Source of the DNA: Rhizobium sp. BK602
GTDB lineage: Bacteria; Pseudomonadota; Alphaproteobacteria; Rhizobiales; Rhizobiaceae
Length of the DNA: 64,000 bases
Direction of reading: 5' to 3'
Assembly: GCF_014195095.1 (NCBI RefSeq)
Contig: NZ_JACIBC010000005.1
Coordinates: forward strand, 495,989-559,988
Shown: piece after piece, positions 49,939 through 60,139 of the stretch
Numbering within the stretch: the stretch's first letter is position 1
Layout of the letters: each line of letters starts with the position of its first letter
Made by a program: the position numbers and the translations under genes
The notes under the pieces: generated by a model
The model's database searches: none
What the model was told of the DNA's origin: nothing
Seen by the model: only the letters and a program-made list of their open reading frames with translations

Positions 49939-50472
49939 TTACTTCGTCAGGTCCGCGATGCGATTGAGGGCGCTGGCAAGGCCCTTGAGGGAGACGGCCA
50001 GTGCCAGCGGTTGGGCCGGGCCAGCGGCGGAAACAGTGATGTTGAGAGCCTTGCCGGCCCTGAGCTTTGCTATCGTGTCTGCCTCGAAGGTCAGCGGCAC
50101 GAGGCAGCCTTGGGGCAGGCAGGTCGAGAACGGCAGAGTATTGCCGAGCGCGGCATCGTCGATCTTCAATTGAGCGCCCTGGGGCAGCGCCAGTCCAAGC
50201 GGCAGCACCAGCGTGCCCCGGAACTTGCCGTCGGGAGCCTTGCCGATCTCCACGGCCAGGACGGTCTGCTTGGTCTGATTGTTGGTTTGGACCTGTCGGA
50301 CGAGGCAGGACGGCGCATTGGCCTGCATCTGGCAGACGACGCCCCAATCGTCGTACGTCTCGACCAGCGAACTCGCGCCGCCAGGCAGCGGGGCGGCGGC
50401 GGCTGCGCTACCGACGAGCGCAAGCGTTGCTGCCAGTAGCGAGGCCTTCGGCAAATAGCGGGATGACGTCAT
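49939..50472 (-). CDS. IalB-family periplasmic protein (second copy)
   Basis: A 177-residue exported protein with a signal peptide (LLAATLALVGSAAAAAPL) and an IalB domain: YDDWGVVCQMQANAPSCLV, GLALPQGAQLKIDD, STCLPQGCLVPLTF and a C-terminal LKGLASALNRI. The four Cys are arranged as in the copy at 24002-24679. It lies 96 bases downstream of the second tpsA gene on the same strand, and converges with the reductase gene on its other side. Its repeated association with TPS loci hints at a secretion or stability role. Confidence 0.88.
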   Translation of the reverse strand: MTSSRYLPKASLLAATLALVGSAAAAAPLPGGASSLVETYDDWGVVCQMQANAPSCLVRQVQTNNQTKQTVLAVEIGKAPDGKFRGTLVLPLGLALPQGAQLKIDDAALGNTLPFSTCLPQGCLVPLTFEADTIAKLRAGKALNITVSAAGPAQPLALAVSLKGLASALNRIADLTK

Positions 50473-50568
50473 TCGAACAGGTTCCTTTATATGGTGGGTA
50501 TCCGACCGCCCTGCCAGAGCTATTCAGGTCCGCCGAACGACCATTGTTCGGCGGCTTGTGTGCGGTCG

Positions 50569-53500
50569 TTATGGCGTTGCTTGGGTCGGAAGCGAAACGC
50601 AACCGCTGCCACTGTCGAGGCAGACGAACGTTCCCTCGAAGCGAGGATCGGTGATCAGGTCGCCGCTGTCATCTGCTGTTTCGGTGTCGTGGGACACCGG
50701 CTGGACCGGCGCGAACCGGCCGGTGTCGAAGGTCGGCGCGACCGAGCTTGCCTGTGTGCCGGGTTTGGGATCGGCGGCCATTTCCACGGTCAGCACACCG
50801 GGAAGGAAACTCATATGATAATTGGCGGACGCCAGAAGCGTGCCTTGGGTGATCGCATAGGCGCCCGGCTCGCTAAAGCGGGTTGCCGAGGTCGCGAGCT
50901 CTCCCGAAAGCCTGTCGCCGTTGACCAAACCCTCGCCACCGAGCGTATAGGTGAGCGCCGGATTGGTAAGGCCAAAGCGGCGGTTGAGAGCGTCGGCGGT
51001 GACGGTGATGGCGCGCGGGTTCACGGTAAGGTTGGCGCCGGTATAGGTCAGGGCGTAGTTGCTGGAGGCAGCGAGCGTCCCCTGGGCGATGGCATAGGCA
51101 CCGATATTGGAATATTGTCCTGCCGAGGTCGAAAGCGAACCGGACAGCGCATCGCTGTTGACGAGGCCTGAGGCTGTGTAGGTCAGCGCCGGATTGGCAT
51201 CGCCATAGGTTCTCGACAGCGCATTCGCCGTCACCGTCAGTGCCCGTTGGTTCACGGTGAGGTTGGCTCCGGTATAGGTGATTGCGTAATTGGCATTGCC
51301 GAGACCGCCGAGGGTGATGCCGTAACTGCCCACATTCGAATACTGCCCCGCCGCGGTCGACAGCGAACCGGAGAGCGTGTCGCCGTTGACGAGGCCCGAG
51401 GCTGTGTAGGTCAGCGCCGGGTTGGCATCGCCATAGGTTTTCGACAGCGCATCCGCCGCCACCATCAGTGCCCGTTGGTTCACGGTGAGGTTGGCGCCAT
51501 TATAGGTGATCGCGTAATTGGCATGGCCGAGGCCGCCGAGGGTGATGCCGTAGCGGCCCACATTCGAATACTGCCCCGCCGCGCTCGAAAGCGATCCCGA
51601 GAGCGTGTCGCCATTGACGAGGCCTGCACCACCGAGCGTGTAGGTTAGTGTCGGATTGGCGTCACCATAGGTTTTCGACAGCGCATCCGCCGTCACCGTC
51701 AATGCCCGCGGATTTACGGTGAGGTCCGCGCCGCTATAGGTGATTGCGTAGTTTGCGTTGGCCAGCGATCCTTGCATGATCGCATAAGCACCGACGTTGG
51801 AATATTGCCCTGCCGAGGTCGAGAGCGAACCGGACAGGGTGTCGCCATTGACCAGGCCCGCCGCCATATAGGTCAACGTCGGATTGGCATCGCCATAGGC
51901 TCTCGACAACGCATCCGCCGTCACCGTCAGCGCACGCGGGGTGATCGTCAGGTTCGCACCAGTATAGGTGATCGCGTAATTGGCATTGCCGAGACTGCCG
52001 AGGGCGATGCCGTAGCTGCCAACATTGGAATACTGCCCTGCCGAAGTCGAAAGCGACCCGGTGAGCGTGTCGTTGTTGACGAGGCCCGCACCGCCGACTG
52101 TATAGGTCAGCGCCGGATTGGCATCGCCATAGGTTCGGCTGGCGCTATCCGCCGTGACCGTGATAGCGCGCTTGGCGATATCAGCAAGGTCTGTGGCCGT
52201 GTTGGAAGCCAGCATATAGTTGCCCGCATCCGCCCCGGCGAGCGATAAACCAGAGATGGTGACCGTCTTACCCGTGCCGGCATTCTTGTCGGAGAAGGTA
52301 CCGCTGAAGCCGTTGCCGAGAGCGAGGTTGTCGCCTGATACCATGCCGTTGAAGACCGCACCCGCTGTGTTCAGCGTCGCGTCGGTCGTACCGTCATAGG
52401 TCTTGCCGCTGGCGGTGATACCGCCGATCGAGGAGATCGTCGCTCTGGCGATATCGACCATGTCCGTGCCGCCGGCCAGCGTGTAGTTCGAGGCCAGCCC
52501 GCCATTCGTGCCATCGCCCAGAGCCAGCGAACCAAGCGTCCAGCCCTTGCCCGACCCGGCATTCTTGTCGGCCATGATGCCGGTGCCGGACAGCGTCAGC
52601 GTCTCGCCGCCGACCAGGTTCGACAGCGTGAAGATCGAAGCATCGAGATCCGTCGAACCGTTATAGGTGCGGCTGCCCGAGAGGTTCACGACACGCTGGT
52701 CGATATCGGCCAGCGTCGTCGCCGTGTTCGTATCCAGCCTGTAGTTCTGCGCGTCGGCGCCGCCAAGCGTCAGGCCGGAGATGCCGATCGTTTTGCCCGT
52801 TCCGACATTTTGGTCGGAGAAGGCGCCAAGCGCGCTACCGACCGTCAGGCTATCGCCGGCGATCATGCCGTTGAAGACGGCACCCGACGTGTTGAGCGTC
52901 GCATCGGTCGTGCCGTCATAGGTCTTGTTCCCTGCCGTGATGCCACCGATCGACGTGATGCTGGCGCGGGTGATGCTCGCGAAGGTGTCATGGCTGGTGA
53001 TGGCGAGCTGGTAATTGCCGGCATCCGCTCCGGTCAGATAGAGGCCGTCGATGGTGACTGTCTTGAAGCTGCCGGCATTCTTGTCGGAGAAGTTGGCGCT
53101 GGTATAGCCAACATGCATGTCATCGGTGCTGATGACCGGCACCGTGGAGATAGTGACGGTGGCCGTCGTCGTGCCGTCATAGACCTTGCTGCTGGCACTG
53201 ATGGCGTTGAAGAATACATAGGCCTTGGCGATGTCGGCGGTCGTCGTCGCTATGGTGGAGGCGAGCGTATAGTTGGCCGCATCCGCGCCGCCGAGCGAGA
53301 GGCCGGTGATGCCGACCGTCTTGTTCGATCCGGCATTCTTGTCGGAGAAAGCACCGGTAGCGGTCGCGACCGTCAGCGTGTCGCCGGCGACCATGCCGGT
53401 GAAGCCTGCGCCAGAGGTCCCCAGCGTCGCACTCGTGCCGCCGTCATAGGTCTTGTTGCCGGCGGTGATGCCCGTGATCGAGGAGATGGTCGCCTTGGCG

Positions 53501-56500
53501 ATGTCGGCGGTGGTCGTCGCGATATTGGAAGCGAGCGTATAGTTGCCGGCATCCGCGCCGCCGAGCGAAAGCCCGGTGATACCGACCGTCTTGTTCGATC
53601 CGGCATTCTTGTCGGAGAAGGTGCCGGTGGCGGTCGCGACCGTCAGGGCATCGCCGGCGACCATGCCGGTGAAGCCCGCAGCCGATGTGTTCAGCGTCGC
53701 ACTCGTGCTGCCGTCATAGGTCTTGTTGTCGGCGGTGATTCCGGTGATCGAGGAGAGCGTCGCCCTGGCTATATCCGCCGTGATCGTCGCCGTATCGGAG
53801 GCGAGCGTATAGTTGGCCGCATCCGCGCCGCCGAGCGAGAGGCCGGCGATATCAACTGTCTTGCCGATTCCGGCATTCTTGTCGGAGAAGGCGCCGGTGG
53901 AGGTCGCGACCGTCAGCGTGTCGCCGGCAGCCATGCCGGTAAAACCCGCACCGGATGTGTTCCAGGTTACATCGGTGGTCCCGTCGTAGGTCTTGTTGTC
54001 GGCGATGATGCCGGTGATGGAGGAGATAGTCGCCTTGGCGATATCGACAGTGCCCGTGCCGCCAACCAGCGTGTAGTTCGAGGCCAGACCGGTGCCGTCG
54101 CCGAGCGACAGCGAGCCGAGCGACAATGCCTTGCCGATGCCGACATTCTTGTCGGTCATGGAGCCTGCGCCTGTCAGCGTCAGGGTCTCGCCATTGGCGA
54201 GGTTGTCGAGCGTCACATTGGCGGCCGCGACATCGGTGGTACCGTCATAGGCACGGCTGCCCGTAAGGCTCAGCACCCGCTGCGCAATCGTCAGGCCATC
54301 CGAGCCGTAGTCGACATAGTAGTCGCCAGCCGCCCCGGTGGAGTAGCTCAGCGCGATCACATTGGCGTCGGAATAGGCATGGGTGCCGGCCCCGGTCGAG
54401 GTCGTAATCGCACTGCCCCAGCCGAGGCTGACATTGGCCGAACCGAGACCATCGACTGTGATGCCGCCGATCGAGGCCGCATCGCCATAGGTCGAGGATG
54501 TATTGCCCGACAGGCGGACATAATAGTCATAGACCGGATCAGTGGTCAGGCTGCGCAGCACCGGCGAGCCGCCGGTCTTCGACACCGCCCAGATCGAGCC
54601 GAAATCCCAGCCCGCGTCAATGAACTTGAACGGATCGGCCATCTGCGCCGTCGTCAAGCCGGTCCCCGCGCAACCGCTGTAGTTGTATCCGCAGGCGTTC
54701 GATTGCCCGGTGGTATTGCTGTCCCAGAAGCTGGCACTGATCGTGCCGCCGTAGTTAAAACCCACCAGCCCGCCGGCATAGACGCTCCCGCTGACCGCGC
54801 CGGTGGCATAGGAATTGCTAATCGCGCTGTTGAGGTTAATGCCCACCAGCCCACCGACAGTGTTGTTGCCACTAACCGCGCCAGTGGCGTAGGAATTGCT
54901 GATCGTGGCGCTGAGATTATAGCCCACCAGCCCACCGACATTGATATTACCACTAACCGCGGCGGTGGCGTAGGAGTTGCTGATCGTGCCGTCGGAGTTG
55001 CCTATAAGCCCACCGACACCGTTATTACCACTAACCGCGCCGGTGACGTAGGAATTGATCGTGACGCTGTCGTTACGGCCCGCTAGCCCGCCTACGTAAT
55101 CCCCGCCCGAAACACTGGTGTTGACAAGGCCGAGATTGGTGACGCTGCCGCCCGAGCCGATATAGCCGAACAAGCCGACTAAGGTCTCACTCGACCGATT
55201 GACGGTCAGTCCGTTGATCGTGCGGCCCGCACCGTCGAGACTGCCGGTGAAGGTGGCACTGCCGTTACCGATAGGCACCCAGCCGCTGGTGGAGAAGATG
55301 CCGGCGGCATCGCTCCCATCCGTCTCGCTAGCGTCGATATCACCCGCGAGCTTGTATTTGCCGCCACGGTTTGCGTTCATCAGCGCGAGTTGGTGCAGGT
55401 TGGAGATGGCGATGACGCCGCTGGAATCGGCGGAAGCAGCCTCCGAGCGCAGGATCGGACGCATGTCGCCGGATTGGAACCAGATATTGTCGAAATCCCA
55501 GCCCGCGTAGTTCGTGGTGCTGTTGGCCGAATCGCGCGCTTGCGCGGTCGTCAAACCGGTCGCCGTGCAGGTGCCCGCATTGCCGCCACAGGCGCTCGAC
55601 TGGCCGGTGGTTTCCGTATCCCAGTAGCTGGCGGTGATCGCGCCGTAGCTGGTGTTAAACCCAACCAGACCGCCAAGCGAAGTTGAACCAGTGACGGCAC
55701 CGGTAGCATAGGCATTGGTGATCGTCGCGTAGTTGTAACCGACCAGACCGCCGATATAACTACCGAAGCTCGCGCTGACCGCACCCGTGGCATAGGCATT
55801 GGTGATCGCATCATAGTTATAACCGACCAGGCCGCCGACATAACCGGAGGTCCCGCTGACCGCACCAGTGGCATAAGAATAATTGATTGCACCCGAACTC
55901 AATCCCACCAGACCACCGACATAAGCCGCACTGCTCACCCTGCCCGTGGCATAGGCCTGACTGATTGTGCCGTAGCTGTAGCCCACCAGCCCGCCGGTGT
56001 AGGTGCCGGTGCTGGTGACCGCGCCGGTGGCATAGGCATTACTGATCGTGCCACTCTCGAAGAAGCCCACCAGCCCGCCAGTAAAAGTGCCACCGCTCAC
56101 GGTGCTGGTGGCATAGCTGTTGGTGATCTGCCCAAAATAATCACCCGCCAAAGCGCCGACATTGTTATTGCCGCTGATCGAACCGCCAACAAGGCCGACA
56201 TTCGAAATGACCGAGGCAGTGGTAAGGCCGAACAGGCCGACACGATTGACCGACGGGCGGTTGATGGTCAGCCCGGATATGGTGTGGCCCTGACCGTCGA
56301 AGTTGCCGGTGAAGCCACTGCGATCATTCGTGCCGTTGCCCCGGCCATCGGTTCCGATCGGCACGAAGCCGGCCCCGTTATTCCAGCTGGCCGTGCCCGA
56401 GGCGTCGATGTCGTCGACCAGTTTCCATTTGGCGCGAAGATTGGCGGAAGACGAGCCGATCCCTTGCAGGCCGTAGACGTCGCTGACCTGATAGGGGCTG

Positions 56501-58242
56501 CTTGTCGAGCCATCGCCGCCGGTGGCGCGCAGGAACGAAGCGCCATCGGTGATGCGGAAGTCCTGCGCCGAGAAAGCGGGCAGCGTTGCGCTGTTCTGCA
56601 CCCAGTTGCCCGAAGCCAGCACGAAGGCGCCGACATTCACCGCCGCCGGCGCGGAAATCGTGCCGCCGGAAGAGACGATCAGGCCGCCATTTGCGGTGAT
56701 CGCGCTGTTGATGTTGATGTCCGAGGCCGCCGCGAGCGTCAGCGTCGTGAGCGCGCTCCAGTTGATCGGCGCCGCCACCGTGATCGTGCCGGCCTGCGGA
56801 TTGGCGGCATCGGACGAGGAGCCGGTCGTCACGGTGACATTGGCGGTCGCGAGCGCATTGGTCAGCGTGTTGACATTGATGACGCTGTCATTGCCGGTGG
56901 CGTTGAAGCTGCCGTCGGCATTGCTGTCCGTGCCGGACGAGATCGTCACGTTGTAAGGATCGAGCAGCAGATCGCCGAACGCGCCGTTGGCGGCGGAGAG
57001 GTCGGTGACGCCGCTATAGGAGAGCAGCGCCTTGCCGGAGACTTCCGCGTTACCGCCATTGCCGTAGAGCGAACCGCCGCGCGCGGTGATGGTGCCGGCG
57101 AAGCTGGTGAGATCATCCGACCACAAGACGACGTTGCCGCCACTGCCCGATGTGATCGCATCGGCATTGATGGTGGTGCCGGCATCGACGGTCAGCGTCT
57201 TGGCATGCTTCAAGGTGCCGCCGCCCTGCCGCTCGCCGCCGATATCGATGGTGCCGCCGCCGGTCTTGCCGGAAGCATCGACTTTGGCGGAAGCGAGCTT
57301 GACCGCCCGACCGGTCACCGCGACCTTGCCGCCCGTGCCGGCGGCATTGCCGGCATCGAGCGTGCCGGAGATCGCCACCTCGCCGTCATCGCCGGTGAGC
57401 GTGATGTCGCCGCTCTTGCCGGAAACGCCCTTGGCTTCGATCGTACCGGACATGTTGACGGCCTGACGCGCCATGTCCTTGGCGGCAGCGGCCGAAAGCT
57501 GCACCGTACCGCCATTGGCGGAGATCTTGCCGCTGTTGGAGACGAGCGCTTTCGTGCCCGTAGCCGATGTGGGGATCGCTACCTGCAGGAAGCCGTCGCC
57601 AGCCAGATCGAGCGTCGCCTGCTCGCCCGAACCGAGCGCCGCCTTGCCCATCGGCACGGTGATCACGCCGGAGTTCTCGACCGAACCGCCGATCAAGGCG
57701 AGATAACCGCCACGATTGATGGTGATCGCGCCCGCATTGGTCACGGAGCTGGATGCGCCGTTGCCGCTAAACGTCCGCTTGCCAGCCATGAAATCGTCGT
57801 CGGAGATGCCGAGCGTCGAGGCGACGAAAGCACCGGTATTGATGGTTCCCGTCGGGGTGATGGCGATGCCGTTGGGGTTGACCAGATAGACCTGTCCGTT
57901 GGCGGCAAGGCTGCCGGCAATGGTCGTCGTGGTCGAGCCGGTGACGCGGTTGAGGATGGCCGAGGAGGCATCCGGCTGAACGAAGGTGACGCCATTGCCC
58001 TGACCGATATTGAAGGTCTGCCAGTTGACGACGGCGTTGGCGCTCGTCTGGTTGATCGTCAGCGTGCCATTTGATGGCGTGCCGATCGTCGCGCTGCCCG
58101 CCGCGACGCTTCCACCCGTCGGCAGGGACTGGGCAAAGGCCGGATTGGCCCCGACCAGTGCCGTGGAGGTAAGAAGGGCGATGAGCCTCGTCCGACGGGG
58201 GACAGGGCGGACGATAGAGCGGCGGTCTTTGACGTGAAGCAT
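50569..58242 (-). CDS. TpsA-like haemagglutinin with GLUG, YDG and MBG repeats
   Basis: A 2557-residue exported protein from ATG 58242 (AGGG upstream, 10 bases after the tpsB stop; a longer frame to 58620 lies over tpsB). Order: signal peptide (LIALLTSTALVGANPAFAQ), TPS domain with NPNGIAITPTG and a SANAVVNWQTFNIG motif (about 40-260), beta-helix shaft, GLUG repeats (about 690-1195, GGLVGYN-x-ISNSYATGAVSG-like), YDG repeats (about 1315-2030), MBG repeats (about 2040-2450, YGDANPALTYT). It ends in a short non-repetitive tail with two Cys. There is no toxin-like end and no immunity gene. An adhesin or biofilm matrix protein is most likely. Confidence 0.92.
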   Translation of the reverse strand: MLHVKDRRSIVRPVPRRTRLIALLTSTALVGANPAFAQSLPTGGSVAAGSATIGTPSNGTLTINQTSANAVVNWQTFNIGQGNGVTFVQPDASSAILNRVTGSTTTTIAGSLAANGQVYLVNPNGIAITPTGTINTGAFVASTLGISDDDFMAGKRTFSGNGASSSVTNAGAITINRGGYLALIGGSVENSGVITVPMGKAALGSGEQATLDLAGDGFLQVAIPTSATGTKALVSNSGKISANGGTVQLSAAAAKDMARQAVNMSGTIEAKGVSGKSGDITLTGDDGEVAISGTLDAGNAAGTGGKVAVTGRAVKLASAKVDASGKTGGGTIDIGGERQGGGTLKHAKTLTVDAGTTINADAITSGSGGNVVLWSDDLTSFAGTITARGGSLYGNGGNAEVSGKALLSYSGVTDLSAANGAFGDLLLDPYNVTISSGTDSNADGSFNATGNDSVINVNTLTNALATANVTVTTGSSSDAANPQAGTITVAAPINWSALTTLTLAAASDININSAITANGGLIVSSGGTISAPAAVNVGAFVLASGNWVQNSATLPAFSAQDFRITDGASFLRATGGDGSTSSPYQVSDVYGLQGIGSSSANLRAKWKLVDDIDASGTASWNNGAGFVPIGTDGRGNGTNDRSGFTGNFDGQGHTISGLTINRPSVNRVGLFGLTTASVISNVGLVGGSISGNNNVGALAGDYFGQITNSYATSTVSGGTFTGGLVGFFESGTISNAYATGAVTSTGTYTGGLVGYSYGTISQAYATGRVSSAAYVGGLVGLSSGAINYSYATGAVSGTSGYVGGLVGYNYDAITNAYATGAVSASFGSYIGGLVGYNYATITNAYATGAVTGSTSLGGLVGFNTSYGAITASYWDTETTGQSSACGGNAGTCTATGLTTAQARDSANSTTNYAGWDFDNIWFQSGDMRPILRSEAASADSSGVIAISNLHQLALMNANRGGKYKLAGDIDASETDGSDAAGIFSTSGWVPIGNGSATFTGSLDGAGRTINGLTVNRSSETLVGLFGYIGSGGSVTNLGLVNTSVSGGDYVGGLAGRNDSVTINSYVTGAVSGNNGVGGLIGNSDGTISNSYATAAVSGNINVGGLVGYNLSATISNSYATGAVSGNNTVGGLVGINLNSAISNSYATGAVSGSVYAGGLVGFNYGGTISASFWDSNTTGQSNACGYNYSGCAGTGLTTAQMADPFKFIDAGWDFGSIWAVSKTGGSPVLRSLTTDPVYDYYVRLSGNTSSTYGDAASIGGITVDGLGSANVSLGWGSAITTSTGAGTHAYSDANVIALSYSTGAAGDYYVDYGSDGLTIAQRVLSLTGSRAYDGTTDVAAANVTLDNLANGETLTLTGAGSMTDKNVGIGKALSLGSLSLGDGTGLASNYTLVGGTGTVDIAKATISSITGIIADNKTYDGTTDVTWNTSGAGFTGMAAGDTLTVATSTGAFSDKNAGIGKTVDIAGLSLGGADAANYTLASDTATITADIARATLSSITGITADNKTYDGSTSATLNTSAAGFTGMVAGDALTVATATGTFSDKNAGSNKTVGITGLSLGGADAGNYTLASNIATTTADIAKATISSITGITAGNKTYDGGTSATLGTSGAGFTGMVAGDTLTVATATGAFSDKNAGSNKTVGITGLSLGGADAANYTLASTIATTTADIAKAYVFFNAISASSKVYDGTTTATVTISTVPVISTDDMHVGYTSANFSDKNAGSFKTVTIDGLYLTGADAGNYQLAITSHDTFASITRASITSIGGITAGNKTYDGTTDATLNTSGAVFNGMIAGDSLTVGSALGAFSDQNVGTGKTIGISGLTLGGADAQNYRLDTNTATTLADIDQRVVNLSGSRTYNGSTDLDASIFTLSNLVGGETLTLSGTGIMADKNAGSGKGWTLGSLALGDGTNGGLASNYTLAGGTDMVDIARATISSIGGITASGKTYDGTTDATLNTAGAVFNGMVSGDNLALGNGFSGTFSDKNAGTGKTVTISGLSLAGADAGNYMLASNTATDLADIAKRAITVTADSASRTYGDANPALTYTVGGAGLVNNDTLTGSLSTSAGQYSNVGSYGIALGSLGNANYAITYTGANLTITPRALTVTADALSRAYGDANPTLTYMAAGLVNGDTLSGSLSTSAGQYSNVGAYAIMQGSLANANYAITYSGADLTVNPRALTVTADALSKTYGDANPTLTYTLGGAGLVNGDTLSGSLSSAAGQYSNVGRYGITLGGLGHANYAITYNGANLTVNQRALMVAADALSKTYGDANPALTYTASGLVNGDTLSGSLSTAAGQYSNVGSYGITLGGLGNANYAITYTGANLTVNQRALTVTANALSRTYGDANPALTYTASGLVNSDALSGSLSTSAGQYSNIGAYAIAQGTLAASSNYALTYTGANLTVNPRAITVTADALNRRFGLTNPALTYTLGGEGLVNGDRLSGELATSATRFSEPGAYAITQGTLLASANYHMSFLPGVLTVEMAADPKPGTQASSVAPTFDTGRFAPVQPVSHDTETADDSGDLITDPRFEGTFVCLDSGSGCVSLPTQATP
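50880..52130 (-). repeat. MBG_2-type repeats in tpsA2
   Basis: About seven near-identical units encode YGDANP(A/T)LTYT ... GLVNGDTLSGSLST ... GQYSNVG-YAIT. Adjacent units are so alike at DNA level that recombination or assembly error is possible. Confidence 0.8.
52160..54300 (-). repeat. YDG-type repeats in tpsA2
   Basis: About nine units with (K)TYDGTTDATLNTSGA, TGMVAGDTLTVATATG and FSDKNAGSNKTV-ISGLSLGGADA-NYTLAS patterns, of roughly 75-80 residues. Several are almost identical at DNA level. Confidence 0.8.
54660..56180 (-). repeat. GLUG-type repeats in tpsA2
   Basis: A run of short units reading GGLVG(Y/F)N-x-(I/T)(S/T)N(S/A)YATGAVSG, arranged in two blocks separated by a non-repeated region that contains a duplicated VWFQSG/WDFGSIW-like segment with Cys pairs (ACGGNAGTC; ACGYNYSGC). 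Confidence 0.75.
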
Positions 58243-58252
58243 GGCGAAGGCC

Positions 58253-60139
58253 CTAGAACTGGAACGCTGCCGAGAGCGTGAAGCGATTGTCGTTCGAACC
58301 ATCACCGAAGCGTTCGGTGCGGCCGTATTCGAGGCTGAGGGTCGCGGAATCGAAGCTTGCCTGCTCGGCGGCGCCGAGGCGCAGGCCCGCCCCATAGGAC
58401 GCTCCTCGCGCCCAGGCCGTTTCCAGCGCGGTCGGCTGGTGCAGGCGCACGCCGCCATAGGCCCCGAACAGATAGGGTGAGACGAGGAAGGCGCCGCTCG
58501 TCGCCCCCGCCGCCGCAAGGCCAGTGCCCTGCTGTGCCGGGAAAGCCGGAAGCGCGAACGGCAGGCTGAACGGCACCGTGAATGGAAACTGCGCCTCGGC
58601 GCGGACGACGAAGCCGTCATCGCCCTGCATCAAGCCGGACGGAAACGTCGAAAGGCCGGTGGTCGAGGCAAGCCCGATCTGCTCGGAATTGAGCAGCGGT
58701 TGGCCGAAGGACGTCTGCGCCTTGGCGCTCAGATTGAAGGTCAGGTGTTCGGCGATCGGCTGGCGATAGCCAAGCGTGAGTTCGAGTTTCTGGAAATCAT
58801 CGTCGGCGCCCTGGCGCGACAGAGGCGTATCGCTGGCGGCAGCGTCCGCAGCACTGCGCGCGCCCAGCCCATCGATGCCGAAGGAGCCGGTCAGCCCGGT
58901 GGTGAGCAGCGAATCGCCAAACACATACCAGGAGAGGTCCGCCCCGGTTCGCAGGACGCGCAGCCGGTCTTTCGACAGAGCGACGCCGCCGAGATTGATG
59001 GCGCTCAGTTCCTCGTCCTGCGCGTCGAAGGCGCCGGTCAGGTTGAGCGTCAGGTTGCGCGACCGGATCAGCGGGTAGTTGAGCCTGGCGGAGTAGCGGG
59101 TGAAATCCGACAGGAAAGCGGTGCTGCCGACCTCGGCTTCCGGCGCGGTGCGCGAGACCGTCGCCTCCAGATTGAGGCTCAGTCCATCATTACCGAGCGG
59201 CAAGGTGACGCCGCCGGCCAGCATGCGGTTGCGCGGCACTCCCGAAAAGAAACCGGTGCCGCCGTCGAAGCGCGGAGCGCCGGAGGCACGCAGATAGACG
59301 AGTTCCCCAAAACCGAACACCGAATTGAAGTCGATACCCACACCCGTATTGTATTTGCCAAGCAGGTCCGACTGCCGGTTGTCCGTGGTGAGGGAGAAGA
59401 GCACTGGCTTGTAACGAGCCTCGATCGTGAGGACACTGCCGCCGGGCTTCGTCCCCCTGGAAAGAGTCGAGCGCAGCACGGTGCCAGGCAGGTCACCGGC
59501 CAGCAGCACCCGTCGTTCGATCTCCGCATTGGTGATGCTTTTCCGACCCACGAGCGGCGCCAGCAGTTTGGCGACGCGTTCACGGATATTGTCCGGCAGA
59601 TGCGAGGTATCGATTGTCTCCAGGAAGCCGTCGATGACGGCGACGCGCAAAGTCGCGCCGTCCACGAGACGTTGCGCCGGCAGGAGAACACGCACCAACG
59701 GATAGCCTTTTGCGGCATAGGCTGCCTGCAAACGGCTCGTGGCAGCAAAGAGATCGGCAGCGGTGACCGTCTTGCCGGCAAGTTCTGCCTTCAGCTTCGC
59801 CGCGTCTTCCGCCAGCGCCGGCAGGCCGCCCTCCATGACAAGGCTCCCGATATGAACGTCGAGCTTTTCCGCACCGGCGGGCGCGGTCTGCCCTGCGCCT
59901 TCGGGGATCACGATGCCGCGCACCTGCTTCTGCAATTGCGGTTCGAACGTTTGCGGGGTCACCTGCGAGGCAGTCTGCGCCAGGACCGGCCCCGCCGAAA
60001 GCAGCATGATCGCCGTTCCGGCGTGCAGCGCGGTCCGCCGCGCATCGTCATATCTCGAAATCAAAATGCACCCGACCCGACTGTTTCCCCTTATGTTGTT
60101 CCCGACGTAGGAAAATTCTCCGTGATTGTCTGCGTCCAT
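58253..60139 (-). CDS. TpsB outer-membrane transporter of the second TPS system
   Basis: A ShlB/FhaC-type transporter; ATG 60139 taken as start (longer frame to 60211; a TTG just before ISRYDDARR is also possible). Signal sequence TALHAGTAIMLLSAGPVLAQ, a POTRA_2 domain (LDVHIGSLVMEGG; AYAAKGYPLVRVLLPAQRL; IERRVLLAGDLPG) and a barrel ending in Phe (RFTLSAAFQF). The C-terminal half has alternating short strands and a VSPYLFGAYGGVRL motif. It ends 10 bases before tpsA2, so the two are coupled. It is only distantly similar to the tpsB at 22 kb, consistent with an independent pair. Confidence 0.9.
   Translation of the reverse strand: MDADNHGEFSYVGNNIRGNSRVGCILISRYDDARRTALHAGTAIMLLSAGPVLAQTASQVTPQTFEPQLQKQVRGIVIPEGAGQTAPAGAEKLDVHIGSLVMEGGLPALAEDAAKLKAELAGKTVTAADLFAATSRLQAAYAAKGYPLVRVLLPAQRLVDGATLRVAVIDGFLETIDTSHLPDNIRERVAKLLAPLVGRKSITNAEIERRVLLAGDLPGTVLRSTLSRGTKPGGSVLTIEARYKPVLFSLTTDNRQSDLLGKYNTGVGIDFNSVFGFGELVYLRASGAPRFDGGTGFFSGVPRNRMLAGGVTLPLGNDGLSLNLEATVSRTAPEAEVGSTAFLSDFTRYSARLNYPLIRSRNLTLNLTGAFDAQDEELSAINLGGVALSKDRLRVLRTGADLSWYVFGDSLLTTGLTGSFGIDGLGARSAADAAASDTPLSRQGADDDFQKLELTLGYRQPIAEHLTFNLSAKAQTSFGQPLLNSEQIGLASTTGLSTFPSGLMQGDDGFVVRAEAQFPFTVPFSLPFALPAFPAQQGTGLAAAGATSGAFLVSPYLFGAYGGVRLHQPTALETAWARGASYGAGLRLGAAEQASFDSATLSLEYGRTERFGDGSNDNRFTLSAAFQF

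Noticed and set aside
52810..55086. 758-codon open frame on the plus strand inside tpsA2
   Set aside because: Antisense shadow of the YDG/GLUG repeats; it repeats in step with them and has no recognisable domain or start.
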